Shown: positions 26,554 to 36,253, counted from the first letter of the stretch. The stretch: 64,000 bases of DNA from an uncultured Olleya sp. (GCA_947503885.1 CANNFD010000003.1:186001-250000), one strand, 5' to 3'. A program made the numbers and translations. The notes: a model not told the origin generated them from the sequence alone.

Positions 26554-29211
26554 ATGAAAAAAACAATTACTTTGTCATTATTAAGTTTTTTGTTGACGTT
26601 TTCTATTTTTGCCCAGCAAGAGAGAAATTGTTCTTCAATGGAAAATTTAGAACACAGAAAACAATTAGATCCAACATTAGAACAACGAATGGATCAAATT
26701 GAGGCTTTTACACAGCAAAGAATTGCACAAGCACAAAGTGCAAGAATAGATGGAGATATAATTACTATTCCAGTTGTTGTGCACGTTATCTATAGCAACT
26801 CACAAGAAAACATTAGTGAAGCGCAAATTTTATCTCAAATTCAAGTCCTAAATGATGATTTTAGAAGACTAAATTCTGATGCTGATAATACATGGTCTCA
26901 AGCTGCAGATACACAAATTCAATTTTGTATGGCAACAGTAGATCCAAATGGAAATGCAACTAACGGTATTACTAGAAAATCATCTTCAAAAACCTCTTGG
27001 GGTACTAATGATGCTATGAAAAAAGCATCACAAGGGGGAGTAAACCCTTGGGATACCTCTCAATACCTTAATATGTGGGTTTGTAATATTGGAGGCGGAA
27101 TTCTTGGATATGCACAATTCCCTGGAGGTAGTGCAGCTACCGATGGAGTTGTAATGGGACCAAACTATTTTGGTTCTAAAAATGGAGGTTCTGGATTTTA
27201 TTTATCATCGCCTTTTGATGAAGGACGTACAACTACACATGAAGTAGGACACTTTTTAAATCTTCGCCATATTTGGGGAGATGCTAATTGTGGTAACGAT
27301 TTTGTAAGCGATACACCAACACACCAAACATCTAATGGAGGATGTCCAGTTGGGCAAGTATCTTGCAGCTCTACAGATATGGTGCAAAATTATATGGATT
27401 ATACTAATGACTCCTGCATGAACTTATTTACGCAAGGACAAAAAGCACGTATGAGAGCTACTTTATTAAGTGGTGGTCCACGTGCAGCATTAGCTTTATC
27501 GGATAAATGTAGTACTGGTGGTACAACACCAACATGTACAGATGGAATACAAAATGGAGACGAAACTGGAGTTGACTGTGGCGGATCTACATGTTCACCT
27601 TGTGCAACAGGTCCACAATACTGTACATCTCAGGGTAATAATGTTAACGACGAATATATTAGTCGTGTACAAATAGGATCTATTAATAACGCATCTGGTG
27701 CCCAATTATATTCAGACTTTACAAGTATTTCTACAAACTTAACAACAGGGTCTACAAATACTATAACAATTACACCAACTTGGACAGGGTCAACATACTC
27801 TGAAGGTTATGCAGCTTGGATAGATTATAATAATGATGGAGATTTTACTGATTCTGGAGAACAAATATTCTCTAAAGCAGCATCTACAGCAACACCAGCA
27901 AGCGGAAGCTTTACAGTGCCAGCGGGTGCATTAACAGGAAGTACAAGATTACGTGTCTCTATGAAGTATAACGGTGTACCAACGTCTTGCGAAACTTTTT
28001 CATATGGAGAAGTCGAAGACTATACTGTTAACATATCAGTAGGAGCTGCAGATACAGTTAAGCCTATAATTACTTTAGTAGGTGCCTCAACAGTTAATTT
28101 AACTGAAGGAGACACTTATAACGAGCAAGGGGCGACAGCAACAGATAATGTTGATGGAGACCTTACATCTAGTATCGTAATATCAGGAACAGTAAATACA
28201 AGTTCTGCAGGTACTTATACTAGATATTATAATGTAAGTGATGCAGCAGGAAATGCAGCTAATCAAGTAACAAGAAGTGTTGTGGTTAGCCCAGCAAGCA
28301 CAACTGGTTGTTCTAGCGGAGTATCATCTTTTCCTTATAATGAAGGGTTTGAGTCTGGTTTTGGAGCATGGACACAAGGTAGTGGTGATGATTTTGATTG
28401 GACAAGAAGAAGTGGGTCAACACCATCAAGTAATACAGGACCATCAAGTGCAAGTGAAGGATCACAATATGTATATATGGAATCTTCAGCACCAAATTAC
28501 TCTACAAAACGTGCAATATTAGTGTCTCCTTGCTTTAACTTATCAGGAGTTGCTAATGGTAACTTTAGCTTTAAATATCATATGTATGGTACATCTGCTA
28601 TGGGAAGCTTAAACTTAGCGGTAAGTACCAATAACGGGTCTTCTTGGACAACAATATGGACGGTTTCTGGAAATAAAGGAAACTCTTGGTTAACTGCTAA
28701 TGTAGATTTATCATCTTATTCGGGTAATTCAATTAGATTGCGTTTTGATGGTACAACAAGTACGACTTGGCAAGGTGATATGGCTGTAGATGCTATTAGT
28801 CTAACTAATGGGTCTGCAGATAAATGTGCTGGAGTTCAGGCTTACAATAGTAGCCAGTCCTATTCAGTAGGGGATCAAGTAACATACCAAGGGTATTTAT
28901 ACGAAAGAACTTCAAGTGGATGGACAAACTTAGGGGCTTGTGGTACAGCAAGAGTTACAAACGAAGGTTTTGTACAACATCTTGGTGTAGATATATCTGT
29001 ATATCCAAACCCAATAAAAGGTAACGCACTATTTGTAAAAACTAATGTAGAAAACTTACCATTTACAGTTGTAAATATGTTAGGACAACAAGTTGCAAAA
29101 GGTGTTACATCGTCAAGCGGAATTAATGTTAGTCAGTTAGAAGCTGGGTTATATTTAATACAGTTTGAAGTAAATGATACAATTGAAACTAGAAAGTTTA
29201 TAAAACAATAA
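26554..29211 (+). CDS. secreted M43-type zinc metalloprotease with T9SS C-terminal signal
   Basis: An 885-residue multidomain secreted protein. Signal peptide 1-20 (FSIFAQ). The M43/pappalysin-like protease carries HEVGHFLNLRH near residue 228, with the extended zinc motif and a Met-turn NYMDYTND. A Cys-rich link (CTDGIQNGDETGVDCGG) follows, then a GEVED domain (about 405-495, WIDYNNDGDF and GEVEDYTV), a DUF5011/Ig-like domain (about 505-578), a MAM-like adhesive domain (about 590-750), a short chitin-binding-like module (SVGDQVTYQGYLYE) and a T9SS type A sorting domain (about 812-885, YPNP and LEAGLYLIQF). It acts at the cell surface or outside, degrading protein. Monocistronic; no promoter consensus seen in 26372-26553. 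Confidence 0.93.
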   Translation: MKKTITLSLLSFLLTFSIFAQQERNCSSMENLEHRKQLDPTLEQRMDQIEAFTQQRIAQAQSARIDGDIITIPVVVHVIYSNSQENISEAQILSQIQVLNDDFRRLNSDADNTWSQAADTQIQFCMATVDPNGNATNGITRKSSSKTSWGTNDAMKKASQGGVNPWDTSQYLNMWVCNIGGGILGYAQFPGGSAATDGVVMGPNYFGSKNGGSGFYLSSPFDEGRTTTHEVGHFLNLRHIWGDANCGNDFVSDTPTHQTSNGGCPVGQVSCSSTDMVQNYMDYTNDSCMNLFTQGQKARMRATLLSGGPRAALALSDKCSTGGTTPTCTDGIQNGDETGVDCGGSTCSPCATGPQYCTSQGNNVNDEYISRVQIGSINNASGAQLYSDFTSISTNLTTGSTNTITITPTWTGSTYSEGYAAWIDYNNDGDFTDSGEQIFSKAASTATPASGSFTVPAGALTGSTRLRVSMKYNGVPTSCETFSYGEVEDYTVNISVGAADTVKPIITLVGASTVNLTEGDTYNEQGATATDNVDGDLTSSIVISGTVNTSSAGTYTRYYNVSDAAGNAANQVTRSVVVSPASTTGCSSGVSSFPYNEGFESGFGAWTQGSGDDFDWTRRSGSTPSSNTGPSSASEGSQYVYMESSAPNYSTKRAILVSPCFNLSGVANGNFSFKYHMYGTSAMGSLNLAVSTNNGSSWTTIWTVSGNKGNSWLTANVDLSSYSGNSIRLRFDGTTSTTWQGDMAVDAISLTNGSADKCAGVQAYNSSQSYSVGDQVTYQGYLYERTSSGWTNLGACGTARVTNEGFVQHLGVDISVYPNPIKGNALFVKTNVENLPFTVVNMLGQQVAKGVTSSSGINVSQLEAGLYLIQFEVNDTIETRKFIKQ

Positions 29212-29245
29212 CAAGTGCAACCTTAAACTAACCAATGTTATTGTT

Positions 29246-29278
29246 AAAAGTCCCAACGTAAGTTGGGACTTTTTTATT
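29246..29278 (+). terminator. terminator after the metalloprotease
   Basis: A perfect 12-bp stem AAAAGTCCCAAC / GTTGGGACTTTT, loop GTAA, then T tract. Confidence 0.9.
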
Positions 29279-29392
29279 TTTAAAATATAATCTTAATTGA
29301 TTTGGTTTATCTTGATGGTATAACGCTATTTTGTTAATTAACTAGTTGGTTCCTTTTGAGTTTCTCGGGATAGGATTATCTAAAACTAAAAG

Positions 29393-30106
29393 TTACACAT
29401 GTATAATCTCATCGTCGGTTAAAATAGAATCACCGCGTAATCTTAAAAAGATTTGTGCTACTGCAATAGTGTCTTTTTCGCAGTAAATAATGATGCGGTC
29501 AATATCATTGTCTTCATAATAGACTTTGTATACTTCACTACCATCAATATCATCTTTAGGTGAAGGAATACCTAAAACATTAGTCATTAATTTTAAAGAA
29601 GTGTAGGATTTAAAATCCCCAAATTTCCATAATTCCATGGTATCCAAGTGTGGTATTTCCCAAGGTTTTTTCCCAAATAAATTTAATTTATAGGGTAGCT
29701 CAATATTATGAATTATCATACGTCTTGCTATGTAAGGAAAATCAAACTCTTTACCATTATGTGCGCATAATAAGTGTTTAGCTTGACTAAAATGCGAGAT
29801 TAATAAGTTTTTAAACTCGACTAACAGCTTTCTTTCTTCTCCATAAAAAGAAGTTGTTCTAAACAAACGTGTGTCTCCTTGAATTGTAAAATACCCAACC
29901 GATATACAGACTATTTTACCAAATTCAGCCCAAATACCTGCACGGTCATAAAACTCTTCTGCTGTAAACTCTTCCTTGCGCTGGTAACGTGATTTAGCAT
30001 CCCAAAGTTCTTGTTTAGTTTTATCTAATTCAGAAAAGTGATGTGTTTCCGGAACCGTTTCGATATCTAAAAATAAGATATTTTCAAGATTGAGTTTACT
30101 TATCAT
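29393..30106 (-). CDS. 3'-5' exonuclease, DnaQ/PolB-exo-like
   Basis: A 237-residue stand-alone DEDD nuclease. Exo I reads FLDIETVPE (Asp14, Glu16). The Exo II region has CAHNGKEFDFPYIARR, and the Exo III helix is near YCEKDTIAVAQIF. This is the PolB-associated exonuclease-like family without a polymerase domain. It lies 6 bp before the serine hydrolase gene on the same strand, so the two are likely co-transcribed. Substrate (DNA or RNA) is not determinable from sequence. Confidence 0.87.
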   Translation of the reverse strand: MISKLNLENILFLDIETVPETHHFSELDKTKQELWDAKSRYQRKEEFTAEEFYDRAGIWAEFGKIVCISVGYFTIQGDTRLFRTTSFYGEERKLLVEFKNLLISHFSQAKHLLCAHNGKEFDFPYIARRMIIHNIELPYKLNLFGKKPWEIPHLDTMELWKFGDFKSYTSLKLMTNVLGIPSPKDDIDGSEVYKVYYEDNDIDRIIIYCEKDTIAVAQIFLRLRGDSILTDDEIIHV

Positions 30107-30112
30107 ATTTTT

Positions 30113-31267
30113 TTAATTATTATCTAACATCTTGTATGCTTCTTCAATATATAACGATATATCTTCTGTAAAAGCTCCAACGCCTTCATCTGGCGATTTT
30201 TGGTGACCTAAACGAACAATTATAACATTGTCTTCTGGTTGGACAATTACGTATTGTCCTAGGTGTCCACGCATCATTTTAAAGTCTTTACCGTTGTGAG
30301 TTTTTAACCACCATCCATAGCCATATTCTGGACTAGAAGGAAAACGTGGTTTTAATGATTTTGCTACAAAAGCAGAATCCAATATTTGTTGTCCATTCCA
30401 TTTTCCGTGATCTTTATACAATTTTCCAAATCGCGCAAAATCTTTAGCATTACTTGCAATACAACAGTAGGCTTTAACTAAGTCGTTTGCTTCACTATCC
30501 AATTGCCATAGTGTTGCATTTTCGCTACCTAATGGTTTCCAAAAACTATCCGTTAAATAATTATACATTTTTTTGCCAGTTGCTTTTTCAATAACCATTG
30601 CTAACATTTGTGTGTCCCCACTTGCGTATTTAAAGGCTTGACCAGGTGTTGTTACAACTTTTAAGCCATTCATAACTTTCGCTAAATCGTCATCAAAATA
30701 AGCGCGAGTTGTTATTGATAAAGGCGAGTAATAGGCTTCGTCCCAATTGGTGCCTGATGCCATACTACTTAAATCTCCAACAGTCATTTTTGCAGCTTCA
30801 CCATCACAAAAAGCAGGTAAAAAGTCGCAAACTGGTTGGTCTAAACTTTTAATATATCCTTCCATAATAGCTTTACCCATTAAACCAGACACATAGCTTT
30901 TAGCCATAGAAAAAGAATTAGATTTCGAATCTTTATTGTAGCCATCATAATAGTTTTCAAACCAAATACTATCATTTTTAATAATTACATACGCTACTGT
31001 ACCCCAGTCTTTATTAGCTTTTTGTAATCTTGAGGTTTCTGTTACAGTGTTGTAGTCTTTATGGTTTGGCCAAGGTAAAGGTGTTCCGTTTTCAATTACT
31101 TGATTATCAAAACGCTTATAGTCGTCTAAAAACGCAGTAGTGTAACCACGCATATAAATAGTACGTACAGCTTTTATAAGGTAGTCTGTGTCTGTGATGT
31201 AAAGGGTTGCGACTAGCAATCCAAAAAGTACAACAAGTACTTTTAGAAGGTTTTTTAAAAATTTCAT
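30113..31267 (-). CDS. serine hydrolase, beta-lactamase/esterase (class C-like) family
   Basis: A 384-residue membrane-anchored or exported enzyme: an N-terminal hydrophobic helix (LLKVLVVLFGLLVATLYI), then a class C beta-lactamase/esterase domain. The catalytic SxxK reads SMAK near residue 118, a YAS element (FKYASGDTQ) takes the place of the Tyr motif, and a late HLGQY provides the third box. Such proteins are commonly D-alanyl esterases or carboxylesterases rather than true beta-lactamases. Upstream on the minus strand is a DUF4442 gene; downstream the exonuclease gene. Substrate is unknown. Confidence 0.88.
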   Translation of the reverse strand: MKFLKNLLKVLVVLFGLLVATLYITDTDYLIKAVRTIYMRGYTTAFLDDYKRFDNQVIENGTPLPWPNHKDYNTVTETSRLQKANKDWGTVAYVIIKNDSIWFENYYDGYNKDSKSNSFSMAKSYVSGLMGKAIMEGYIKSLDQPVCDFLPAFCDGEAAKMTVGDLSSMASGTNWDEAYYSPLSITTRAYFDDDLAKVMNGLKVVTTPGQAFKYASGDTQMLAMVIEKATGKKMYNYLTDSFWKPLGSENATLWQLDSEANDLVKAYCCIASNAKDFARFGKLYKDHGKWNGQQILDSAFVAKSLKPRFPSSPEYGYGWWLKTHNGKDFKMMRGHLGQYVIVQPEDNVIIVRLGHQKSPDEGVGAFTEDISLYIEEAYKMLDNN

Positions 31268-31312
31268 TTATTTAATTTAGTTTTTAAATATAATGAAATT
31301 ATAACTCAAAAT

Positions 31313-31834
31313 TTAATTATTTTCTTGTCTAGACGCTAGCTTTTTCTTGTAGAATTCCTTTTTTGCAACATATAATGTTTTTGAAAATTCAGCAATAACT
31401 TGAGCATCGGTATTAACTAATTGCATTGTCTTTTCAATGTCCACTTGGTGCTCTGTATTAAGTTTTTGTTTTAGGGCTTCAATTTCTTCAGCAGAAAAAA
31501 TAAATTCGCCATAAATAGTGCTTTTCCCAGGACGTTTATATTTAGCAGTAACTGCTTTATCCCAAACCACATAATCATTACCCAAAATTTGGATTAATTG
31601 TATCATGTAAATAGGATCTGTAGCAGATAACATGCTACCTCCAAACATTGAGCCTGCGTAATTACGGTTTTTCCAACTAAGTTTTAATCTTATTTTTACG
31701 TAGTGTAAATCATCGCTAACCTCTATAAGTCTTGCAGTAGTACGTCTATACATTGGCGACCAATTAAAACCATATTTGTAAATGTTTGCTGGTTTTACAA
31801 AGCGTGTTAAAAAATCTGTTGCAATTTTATACAT
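31313..31834 (-). CDS. DUF4442 hotdog-fold protein (putative thioesterase)
   Basis: A 173-residue protein of the DUF4442 family, thioesterase-like. The hotdog pattern is visible in IRLKLSWKNRNYAGSMFGGSML followed by DPIYMIQLIQILG. It starts on the last base of the ogt stop (TAATG), so ogt, DUF4442 and probably the CNNM gene upstream form one operon. No catalytic residue can be assigned with confidence. Confidence 0.85.
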   Translation of the reverse strand: MYKIATDFLTRFVKPANIYKYGFNWSPMYRRTTARLIEVSDDLHYVKIRLKLSWKNRNYAGSMFGGSMLSATDPIYMIQLIQILGNDYVVWDKAVTAKYKRPGKSTIYGEFIFSAEEIEALKQKLNTEHQVDIEKTMQLVNTDAQVIAEFSKTLYVAKKEFYKKKLASRQENN

Positions 31835-32307
31835 TAAAATAAGGACTGTTGTTTATAAGGGTTTTCGTGGGCTATTAGCCATTTTTTACGGTGTAGACCA
31901 CCAGCATAACCTGTTAAGCTACCGTTACTACCAATAACTCTGTGACAAGGTATGATAATCCAAAGGGGATTTTTACCATTAGCATTAGCAACTGCTCTAA
32001 TTGCTTTTACATCACCTAATTGTTTTGAAAGTTGAAGGTAAGATGTGGTTTTGCCATAGGGTATGGTTTGTAGTGCGTCCCACACTTTTTTTTGAAAAGT
32101 AGTGCCTTGCGGATTTAGCTTTAAGCTGAATTGCTTGCGCAAGCCTTCAAAATATTGGTTAAGTTGAAACACACAGTCTTCTAATACTTCCGGAATAATA
32201 TCTGTAAGTTTTTGTTCAGCATTTAAAACGGTTACAGATGCAATACCATCTATATCACCGGTGACTTTGGTAAAACCTAAAGGTGATTTGATAATGCATT
32301 CTTCCAT
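31834..32307 (-). CDS. ogt: methylated-DNA--protein-cysteine methyltransferase
   Basis: Removes methyl groups from O6-methylguanine by irreversible transfer to its own cysteine. The active-site motif IIPCHRVIGSNG has the acceptor Cys at residue 121. The N-terminal half and the helix-turn-helix (FQKKVWDALQTIPYGKTTSY) are intact, and 157 residues is the normal size. It lies 2 bp after the CNNM gene and is coupled to DUF4442 by a one-base overlap. Confidence 0.95.
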   Translation of the reverse strand: MEECIIKSPLGFTKVTGDIDGIASVTVLNAEQKLTDIIPEVLEDCVFQLNQYFEGLRKQFSLKLNPQGTTFQKKVWDALQTIPYGKTTSYLQLSKQLGDVKAIRAVANANGKNPLWIIIPCHRVIGSNGSLTGYAGGLHRKKWLIAHENPYKQQSLF

Positions 32308-32309
32308 TA

Positions 32310-33383
32310 TTATTCTGAATTATTATCTTCTATAATCCCCAGTTTTTTAGCACGTGCTTCCCAACTTTTTCTAGCTAAACTTTGTAAGTCACTAACGTTA
32401 TCACTTTCGTCCATGATTTCCATACCAAGTAGGGTTTCAATAACGTCCTCCATAGTTACAATCCCACTAACCGAGCCATACTCGTCAACCACTAAAGCCA
32501 TATGGTTTCTAGTTTCTACAAGTTGTTCAAATAAAGTTGGAATAGGTAAGTTACGTTCTACAATTATAATGTCTCTTTTTAAATCTACTAATTTTTTAGA
32601 GCCATTACCTAAAGCCATTTCTTTAAAAATTTCGTCTTTTAAAACCAAACCTTTTATATTGTCTTCAGTTTCTGAATACACAGGAATTCTTGAAAAACGA
32701 ACATTCATATTTCTATTAAAAAAATCTTTTACCGTTGTCGTTTCATCTTCAGATTTCATAACTGTTCTTGGTGTCATTACATTTTTTGCAAAAACCTCTT
32801 TAAAGGTTAGTAGATTTTTAATAATCTTACTTTCGTTACCTTCAAAAACACCTTCTTCGTGTGCCATGTCTGCCATAACTAAAAAACCCTCACGACTTAA
32901 TACGCTACCATGACCTTTACCGCCAATTAACTTAGTTGTAAGTTGCATTAACCATAATAAACCTGTCCACTTTAAAGGGAATATTAAAATGTTAAGTGCT
33001 GTTGTAGTAAAACCAGCTAAACTTTTCCAATAGGTTGCGCCAATGGTTTTTGGAATAATTTCTGAAGCCACTAATATTAAAATAGTCATTACTGCAGATA
33101 CTATAAATACACCATAGCCATCTCCACTTCCGTACAATCCTTCTGCCTCTTTACCAACTAAAATTGCGCCAACAGTGTGTGCAATAGTGTTTAAGGTTAG
33201 GATTGCAATTAAAGGTCTGTCAACATCCTTTTTAAGTTCTTCTAAATTAGTTGCAAAGGATTTACCTTCTTGTTTTTTTACATTAATAAATGTTGGTGTA
33301 ACACTTAAAAGTACAGCTTCTAGTATAGAGCATAAAAATGAAAAGAAGATAGATATAATTCCGTAAAATAATAGTAGAGTCAT
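32310..33383 (-). CDS. CNNM/CBS-pair transport-associated membrane protein
   Basis: A 357-residue CorC/HlyC/CNNM relative. Residues about 1-190 form the DUF21 transmembrane domain (4 hydrophobic segments), and about 205-330 form a CBS pair (VMTPRTVMKSEDE, HMALVVDEYGSVSGIVTMEDVIE). The C-terminal FAD-like CorC domain usual in longer members (about 430 residues) is absent. Such proteins are linked to divalent cation (Mg/Co) export. The start at 33383 is preceded by a minus-strand TATTTTTG at 33403-33410. First gene of a unit with ogt and DUF4442. Confidence 0.88.
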   Translation of the reverse strand: MTLLLFYGIISIFFSFLCSILEAVLLSVTPTFINVKKQEGKSFATNLEELKKDVDRPLIAILTLNTIAHTVGAILVGKEAEGLYGSGDGYGVFIVSAVMTILILVASEIIPKTIGATYWKSLAGFTTTALNILIFPLKWTGLLWLMQLTTKLIGGKGHGSVLSREGFLVMADMAHEEGVFEGNESKIIKNLLTFKEVFAKNVMTPRTVMKSEDETTTVKDFFNRNMNVRFSRIPVYSETEDNIKGLVLKDEIFKEMALGNGSKKLVDLKRDIIIVERNLPIPTLFEQLVETRNHMALVVDEYGSVSGIVTMEDVIETLLGMEIMDESDNVSDLQSLARKSWEARAKKLGIIEDNNSE

Positions 33384-33402
33384 TAATTATATAAAGTTTC
33401 TG

Positions 33403-33410
33403 CAAAAATA
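33403..33410 (-). promoter_or_regulatory. -7 element upstream of the CNNM gene
   Basis: The minus strand reads TATTTTTG, fitting TAnnTTTG, 19 nt before the ATG. A -33 is not clear. Confidence 0.5.
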
Positions 33411-33485
33411 ACTATATTTTTTTTAACTTGTTGTTTATAATTCCCTTACAATTCTGATTGGTCGCTTAATTTTAATATTTTGATT

Positions 33486-33908
33486 ATGGAAGACTTCAAG
33501 ACTAAATTAGATGACATTAAGTTAAGTGTAACTGTGCAAGTTTTTAGTGATGCGCTTTTAGATGGCTCTAACAAGATATTTATATCTATATATCATAAAG
33601 ATGCGCCTAGAAAATGGCGAAAAATGGATGCCAATCAAAAGCAACCCAATGTATTTACTTCTCAAATTGACAAATCAAGAGTATTAAAAAGACCTATTTT
33701 AAAAATTAGAACCAACTTTATCGTTGATGATATTAGTTTAAAGGAATCCATAGCAAAAGTATCAACTGTAAAGTACAAGATAGAGGACACCTTAAATAAT
33801 GCGGATTATGTTTCTAAATTTGAAGTTAATGAAGAAGAATACGACCTAGGAAAATCAGACGATGAAACGTTTAGTATCGCAAAAAAAGTAAATGTCATTT
33901 TTACTTAA
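33486..33908 (+). CDS. hypothetical protein
   Basis: A 140-residue protein of unknown function, without signal peptide or membrane segment. It looks like a mixed alpha/beta domain with a late acidic patch (NEEEYDLGKSDDE). An in-frame TTG lies two codons upstream (33480); I take the ATG at 33486. It lies 17 bp before a probable outer-membrane protein on the same strand, so they may be co-transcribed. No family is recognised. Confidence 0.7.
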   Translation: MEDFKTKLDDIKLSVTVQVFSDALLDGSNKIFISIYHKDAPRKWRKMDANQKQPNVFTSQIDKSRVLKRPILKIRTNFIVDDISLKESIAKVSTVKYKIEDTLNNADYVSKFEVNEEEYDLGKSDDETFSIAKKVNVIFT

Positions 33909-33925
33909 TCTTAAACTATATAGAT

Positions 33926-35197
33926 ATGAAGATTTTAAAACCTTTGACGCTACTAGTTTTTTTATGCAGCACTGTTGTGTTTGCACAAGAAAACATTTCT
34001 ATAAACGATTTTAATTTTGAAAGCACTACCAATCCAGCATTTAGCTTGTTAGAAGAAACGCCAACACAGATAAATACACCAGACAATTTAAAAGCTTTAG
34101 GATTGTATTTATCCAATGGTTTTTCAAATACCAATATAGCTGTAGAGGTCAATCCCTATTGGATAATTGATTTTGATATAAAACGCTCTTACCAAAATTA
34201 TAGAGGTATAAAAACTAATAAAAACGGAAAGACTTTTATCGACCCATTTATTGGATTAAAAACTAATTCGTCTTTTTCTGTTGGTTACATAGATAAGCAG
34301 TTTGATACGTTTGAGGACCAAAAAAAGACTATTGCTATAGGTTATAGAACTACAGTATTACAATTTTTTAATGCAAACCGAATCGAGAAAATCCAAAATG
34401 CAATCCAGCAAATTGATAACGGAGTAACTAGTCCATTAAATAAGTTGTTTGAAGAATTTCTTGCTGGCGAAGCTGTTAATTTTCCAGGTAGTGGAAGTTG
34501 TAATGCGTTAGAAACAGATTTAGATTTAAAAACCAAGTACGAAACTTTAGCACAAGATTTTTTAGATCGTATTATAGAGGATCAAGACCCAGATGACCCA
34601 GACACTTTTGCGATTAGAGGAAAAAATATTTTATCAAGTACAGATAGATTAAATATATCAAATACAGAAGTGGTTAACAGTTACTTTAAAGACAGATGCG
34701 AAAACATTAAAACTTTTGTAACCAACCCTAAAACCATAAAACCTGTTTTTAGACTAGATGGCGCTGTTGGTTATAGTCTTTTGTTTAAAGAAAACGAAAT
34801 AAATACCGCAACTGCAAACCGCTTTGGAGCATGGTTAACTGCAGATTTTGCAGTACAATTTAATAGTAAAAGTTACTTGCATTTATATGGTGTTGGAAAA
34901 TATGTAGATGACGGATTTAATCTAAATGAAGCAGGTGTTTATAACAATCAAAATTTTTGGGATTATGGGGGAAAAGTAGAGTTAGAACTTGTAAAGCTTA
35001 AGTTTGCTTACGAGTATTTAAAGCGCTCCATAAATAATGAGCAATTTAGATCTGTTGGTAATATTACCTATCAAGTCAATAAAAAGATAAGTGTAACTGG
35101 AGGTTTTGGAAAAGATTTTCCTTTAGAGAACAATCTAGTTACTATCCTTGGTATAAATTGGGGATTGGATTTAGGCGAAGATTCCTTTTTTGAATAA
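33926..35197 (+). CDS. probable outer-membrane beta-barrel protein, unknown function
   Basis: A 423-residue exported protein: signal peptide 1-21 (STVVFAQ), then aromatic-alternating strands throughout (IAVEVNPYWIIDFDIK, SFSVGYIDKQF, LDGAVGYSLLFK, KISVTGGFGKDFP) that suit a beta barrel. It ends LDLGEDSFFE, without a terminal aromatic residue. A central segment of about 180-250 is Asp-rich (DQDPDDPDTF). It is paired with the hypothetical 33486 gene. I do not recognise a specific family, and the barrel is inferred. Confidence 0.68.
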   Translation: MKILKPLTLLVFLCSTVVFAQENISINDFNFESTTNPAFSLLEETPTQINTPDNLKALGLYLSNGFSNTNIAVEVNPYWIIDFDIKRSYQNYRGIKTNKNGKTFIDPFIGLKTNSSFSVGYIDKQFDTFEDQKKTIAIGYRTTVLQFFNANRIEKIQNAIQQIDNGVTSPLNKLFEEFLAGEAVNFPGSGSCNALETDLDLKTKYETLAQDFLDRIIEDQDPDDPDTFAIRGKNILSSTDRLNISNTEVVNSYFKDRCENIKTFVTNPKTIKPVFRLDGAVGYSLLFKENEINTATANRFGAWLTADFAVQFNSKSYLHLYGVGKYVDDGFNLNEAGVYNNQNFWDYGGKVELELVKLKFAYEYLKRSINNEQFRSVGNITYQVNKKISVTGGFGKDFPLENNLVTILGINWGLDLGEDSFFE

Positions 35198-35220
35198 TAA
35201 AAGGTACTAAACAGTAATAA

Positions 35221-35258
35221 AAAAGGGTTCAATTATAACTTAATTGAACCCTTTTTTT
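35221..35258. terminator. convergent bidirectional terminator
   Basis: A perfect 14-bp stem 35221-35234 / 35242-35255 (AAAAGGGTTCAATT and complement) with T tracts on both strands, between the plus-strand barrel gene and hemB. Confidence 0.87.
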
Positions 35259-36247
35259 TATGATAGTAACTTAACGACATCTTTTGCAAAATAACTTGCA
35301 ATTATATCTGCACCAGCACGTTTAATGGCTGTAATTTGCTCCATCATTACAGCATCGTGGTCTAACCAACCTTTTTCGGCAGCAGCCTTAAGCATAGCAT
35401 ATTCTCCAGAAACTTGATACACAGCAACCGGTACGTCAACTTCGTTTTTAATTTCTCTTACAATATCTAAATAGCATAAACCTGGCTTTATCATTACAAT
35501 GTCTGCACCTTCGTCTATATCCATTTCTGTTTCGCGTAAGGCTTCAAAACGGTTAGCATAATCCATTTGGTAGGTTTTTTTATCTTTCGGAATATCCTGA
35601 GCATCCACTGGAGCAGAGTCTAAAGCATCACGAAAAGGACCATAAAAGGCAGACGCATATTTTGCAGAATAACTCATGATACCTGTGTCAGTAAACCCAT
35701 CGTCTTCTAAAGCTTCGCGAATAGCTAAAATACGACCATCCATCATATCACTTGGAGCAACAAAATTGGCTCCAGCTTCTGCATGAGATACACTCATTTC
35801 AGCTAAAACATCTACAGTATCATCGTTAACTACTATACCGTTTTCTATAATACCATCATGTCCATAAACCGAGTATGGATCCAATGCTACATCTGTCATG
35901 ACTAACATGTCCGGACAAGCGTTTTTAACTGTTTTAATGGCACGTTGCATTAATCCATCAGGATTGATAGCTTCCGTCCCTTTATTGTCCTTTAAATTAT
36001 CTGGGACTTTTACAAATAGCAACACCGATTTTAAGCCTAATTTCCAAAGTTCTTTAACTTCGGATTGTAATAGGTCTAAGCTGTAACGATAGTAATTTGG
36101 CATAGATGCAATTTCTTCTTTTACACCTTTTCCTTCTACTACAAATAATGGTACTAAAAAATCGTTTGGAGAGATAATAGTTTCTCTAACTAAGCTTCTA
36201 ATCGCTTCGTTGGTTCTTAATCTTCTATTTCTTTTAATTGGATACAT
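35258..36247 (-). CDS. hemB: porphobilinogen synthase (delta-aminolevulinate dehydratase)
   Basis: Condenses two 5-aminolevulinate molecules to porphobilinogen; cytoplasmic TIM barrel. At 329 residues, the lysines are visible in SYSAKYASAFYG and in the Schiff-base motif VMIKPGL. The active-site zinc Cys cluster seen in zinc-type enzymes is replaced by acidic/neutral residues (TDVALDPYSVYGHDG), which by family knowledge suggests a magnesium-type enzyme. It is the last gene of the haem cluster, ending at a bidirectional terminator. Confidence 0.97.
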   Translation of the reverse strand: MYPIKRNRRLRTNEAIRSLVRETIISPNDFLVPLFVVEGKGVKEEIASMPNYYRYSLDLLQSEVKELWKLGLKSVLLFVKVPDNLKDNKGTEAINPDGLMQRAIKTVKNACPDMLVMTDVALDPYSVYGHDGIIENGIVVNDDTVDVLAEMSVSHAEAGANFVAPSDMMDGRILAIREALEDDGFTDTGIMSYSAKYASAFYGPFRDALDSAPVDAQDIPKDKKTYQMDYANRFEALRETEMDIDEGADIVMIKPGLCYLDIVREIKNEVDVPVAVYQVSGEYAMLKAAAEKGWLDHDAVMMEQITAIKRAGADIIASYFAKDVVKLLS

Positions 36248-36253
36248 ATTATA

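Noticed and set aside
28277-28522. 81-codon ORF inside the metalloprotease gene (and an antisense 60-codon one at 28313)
   Set aside because: Overlaps a clear multidomain coding frame in other phases; the translations are low-complexity and match nothing.
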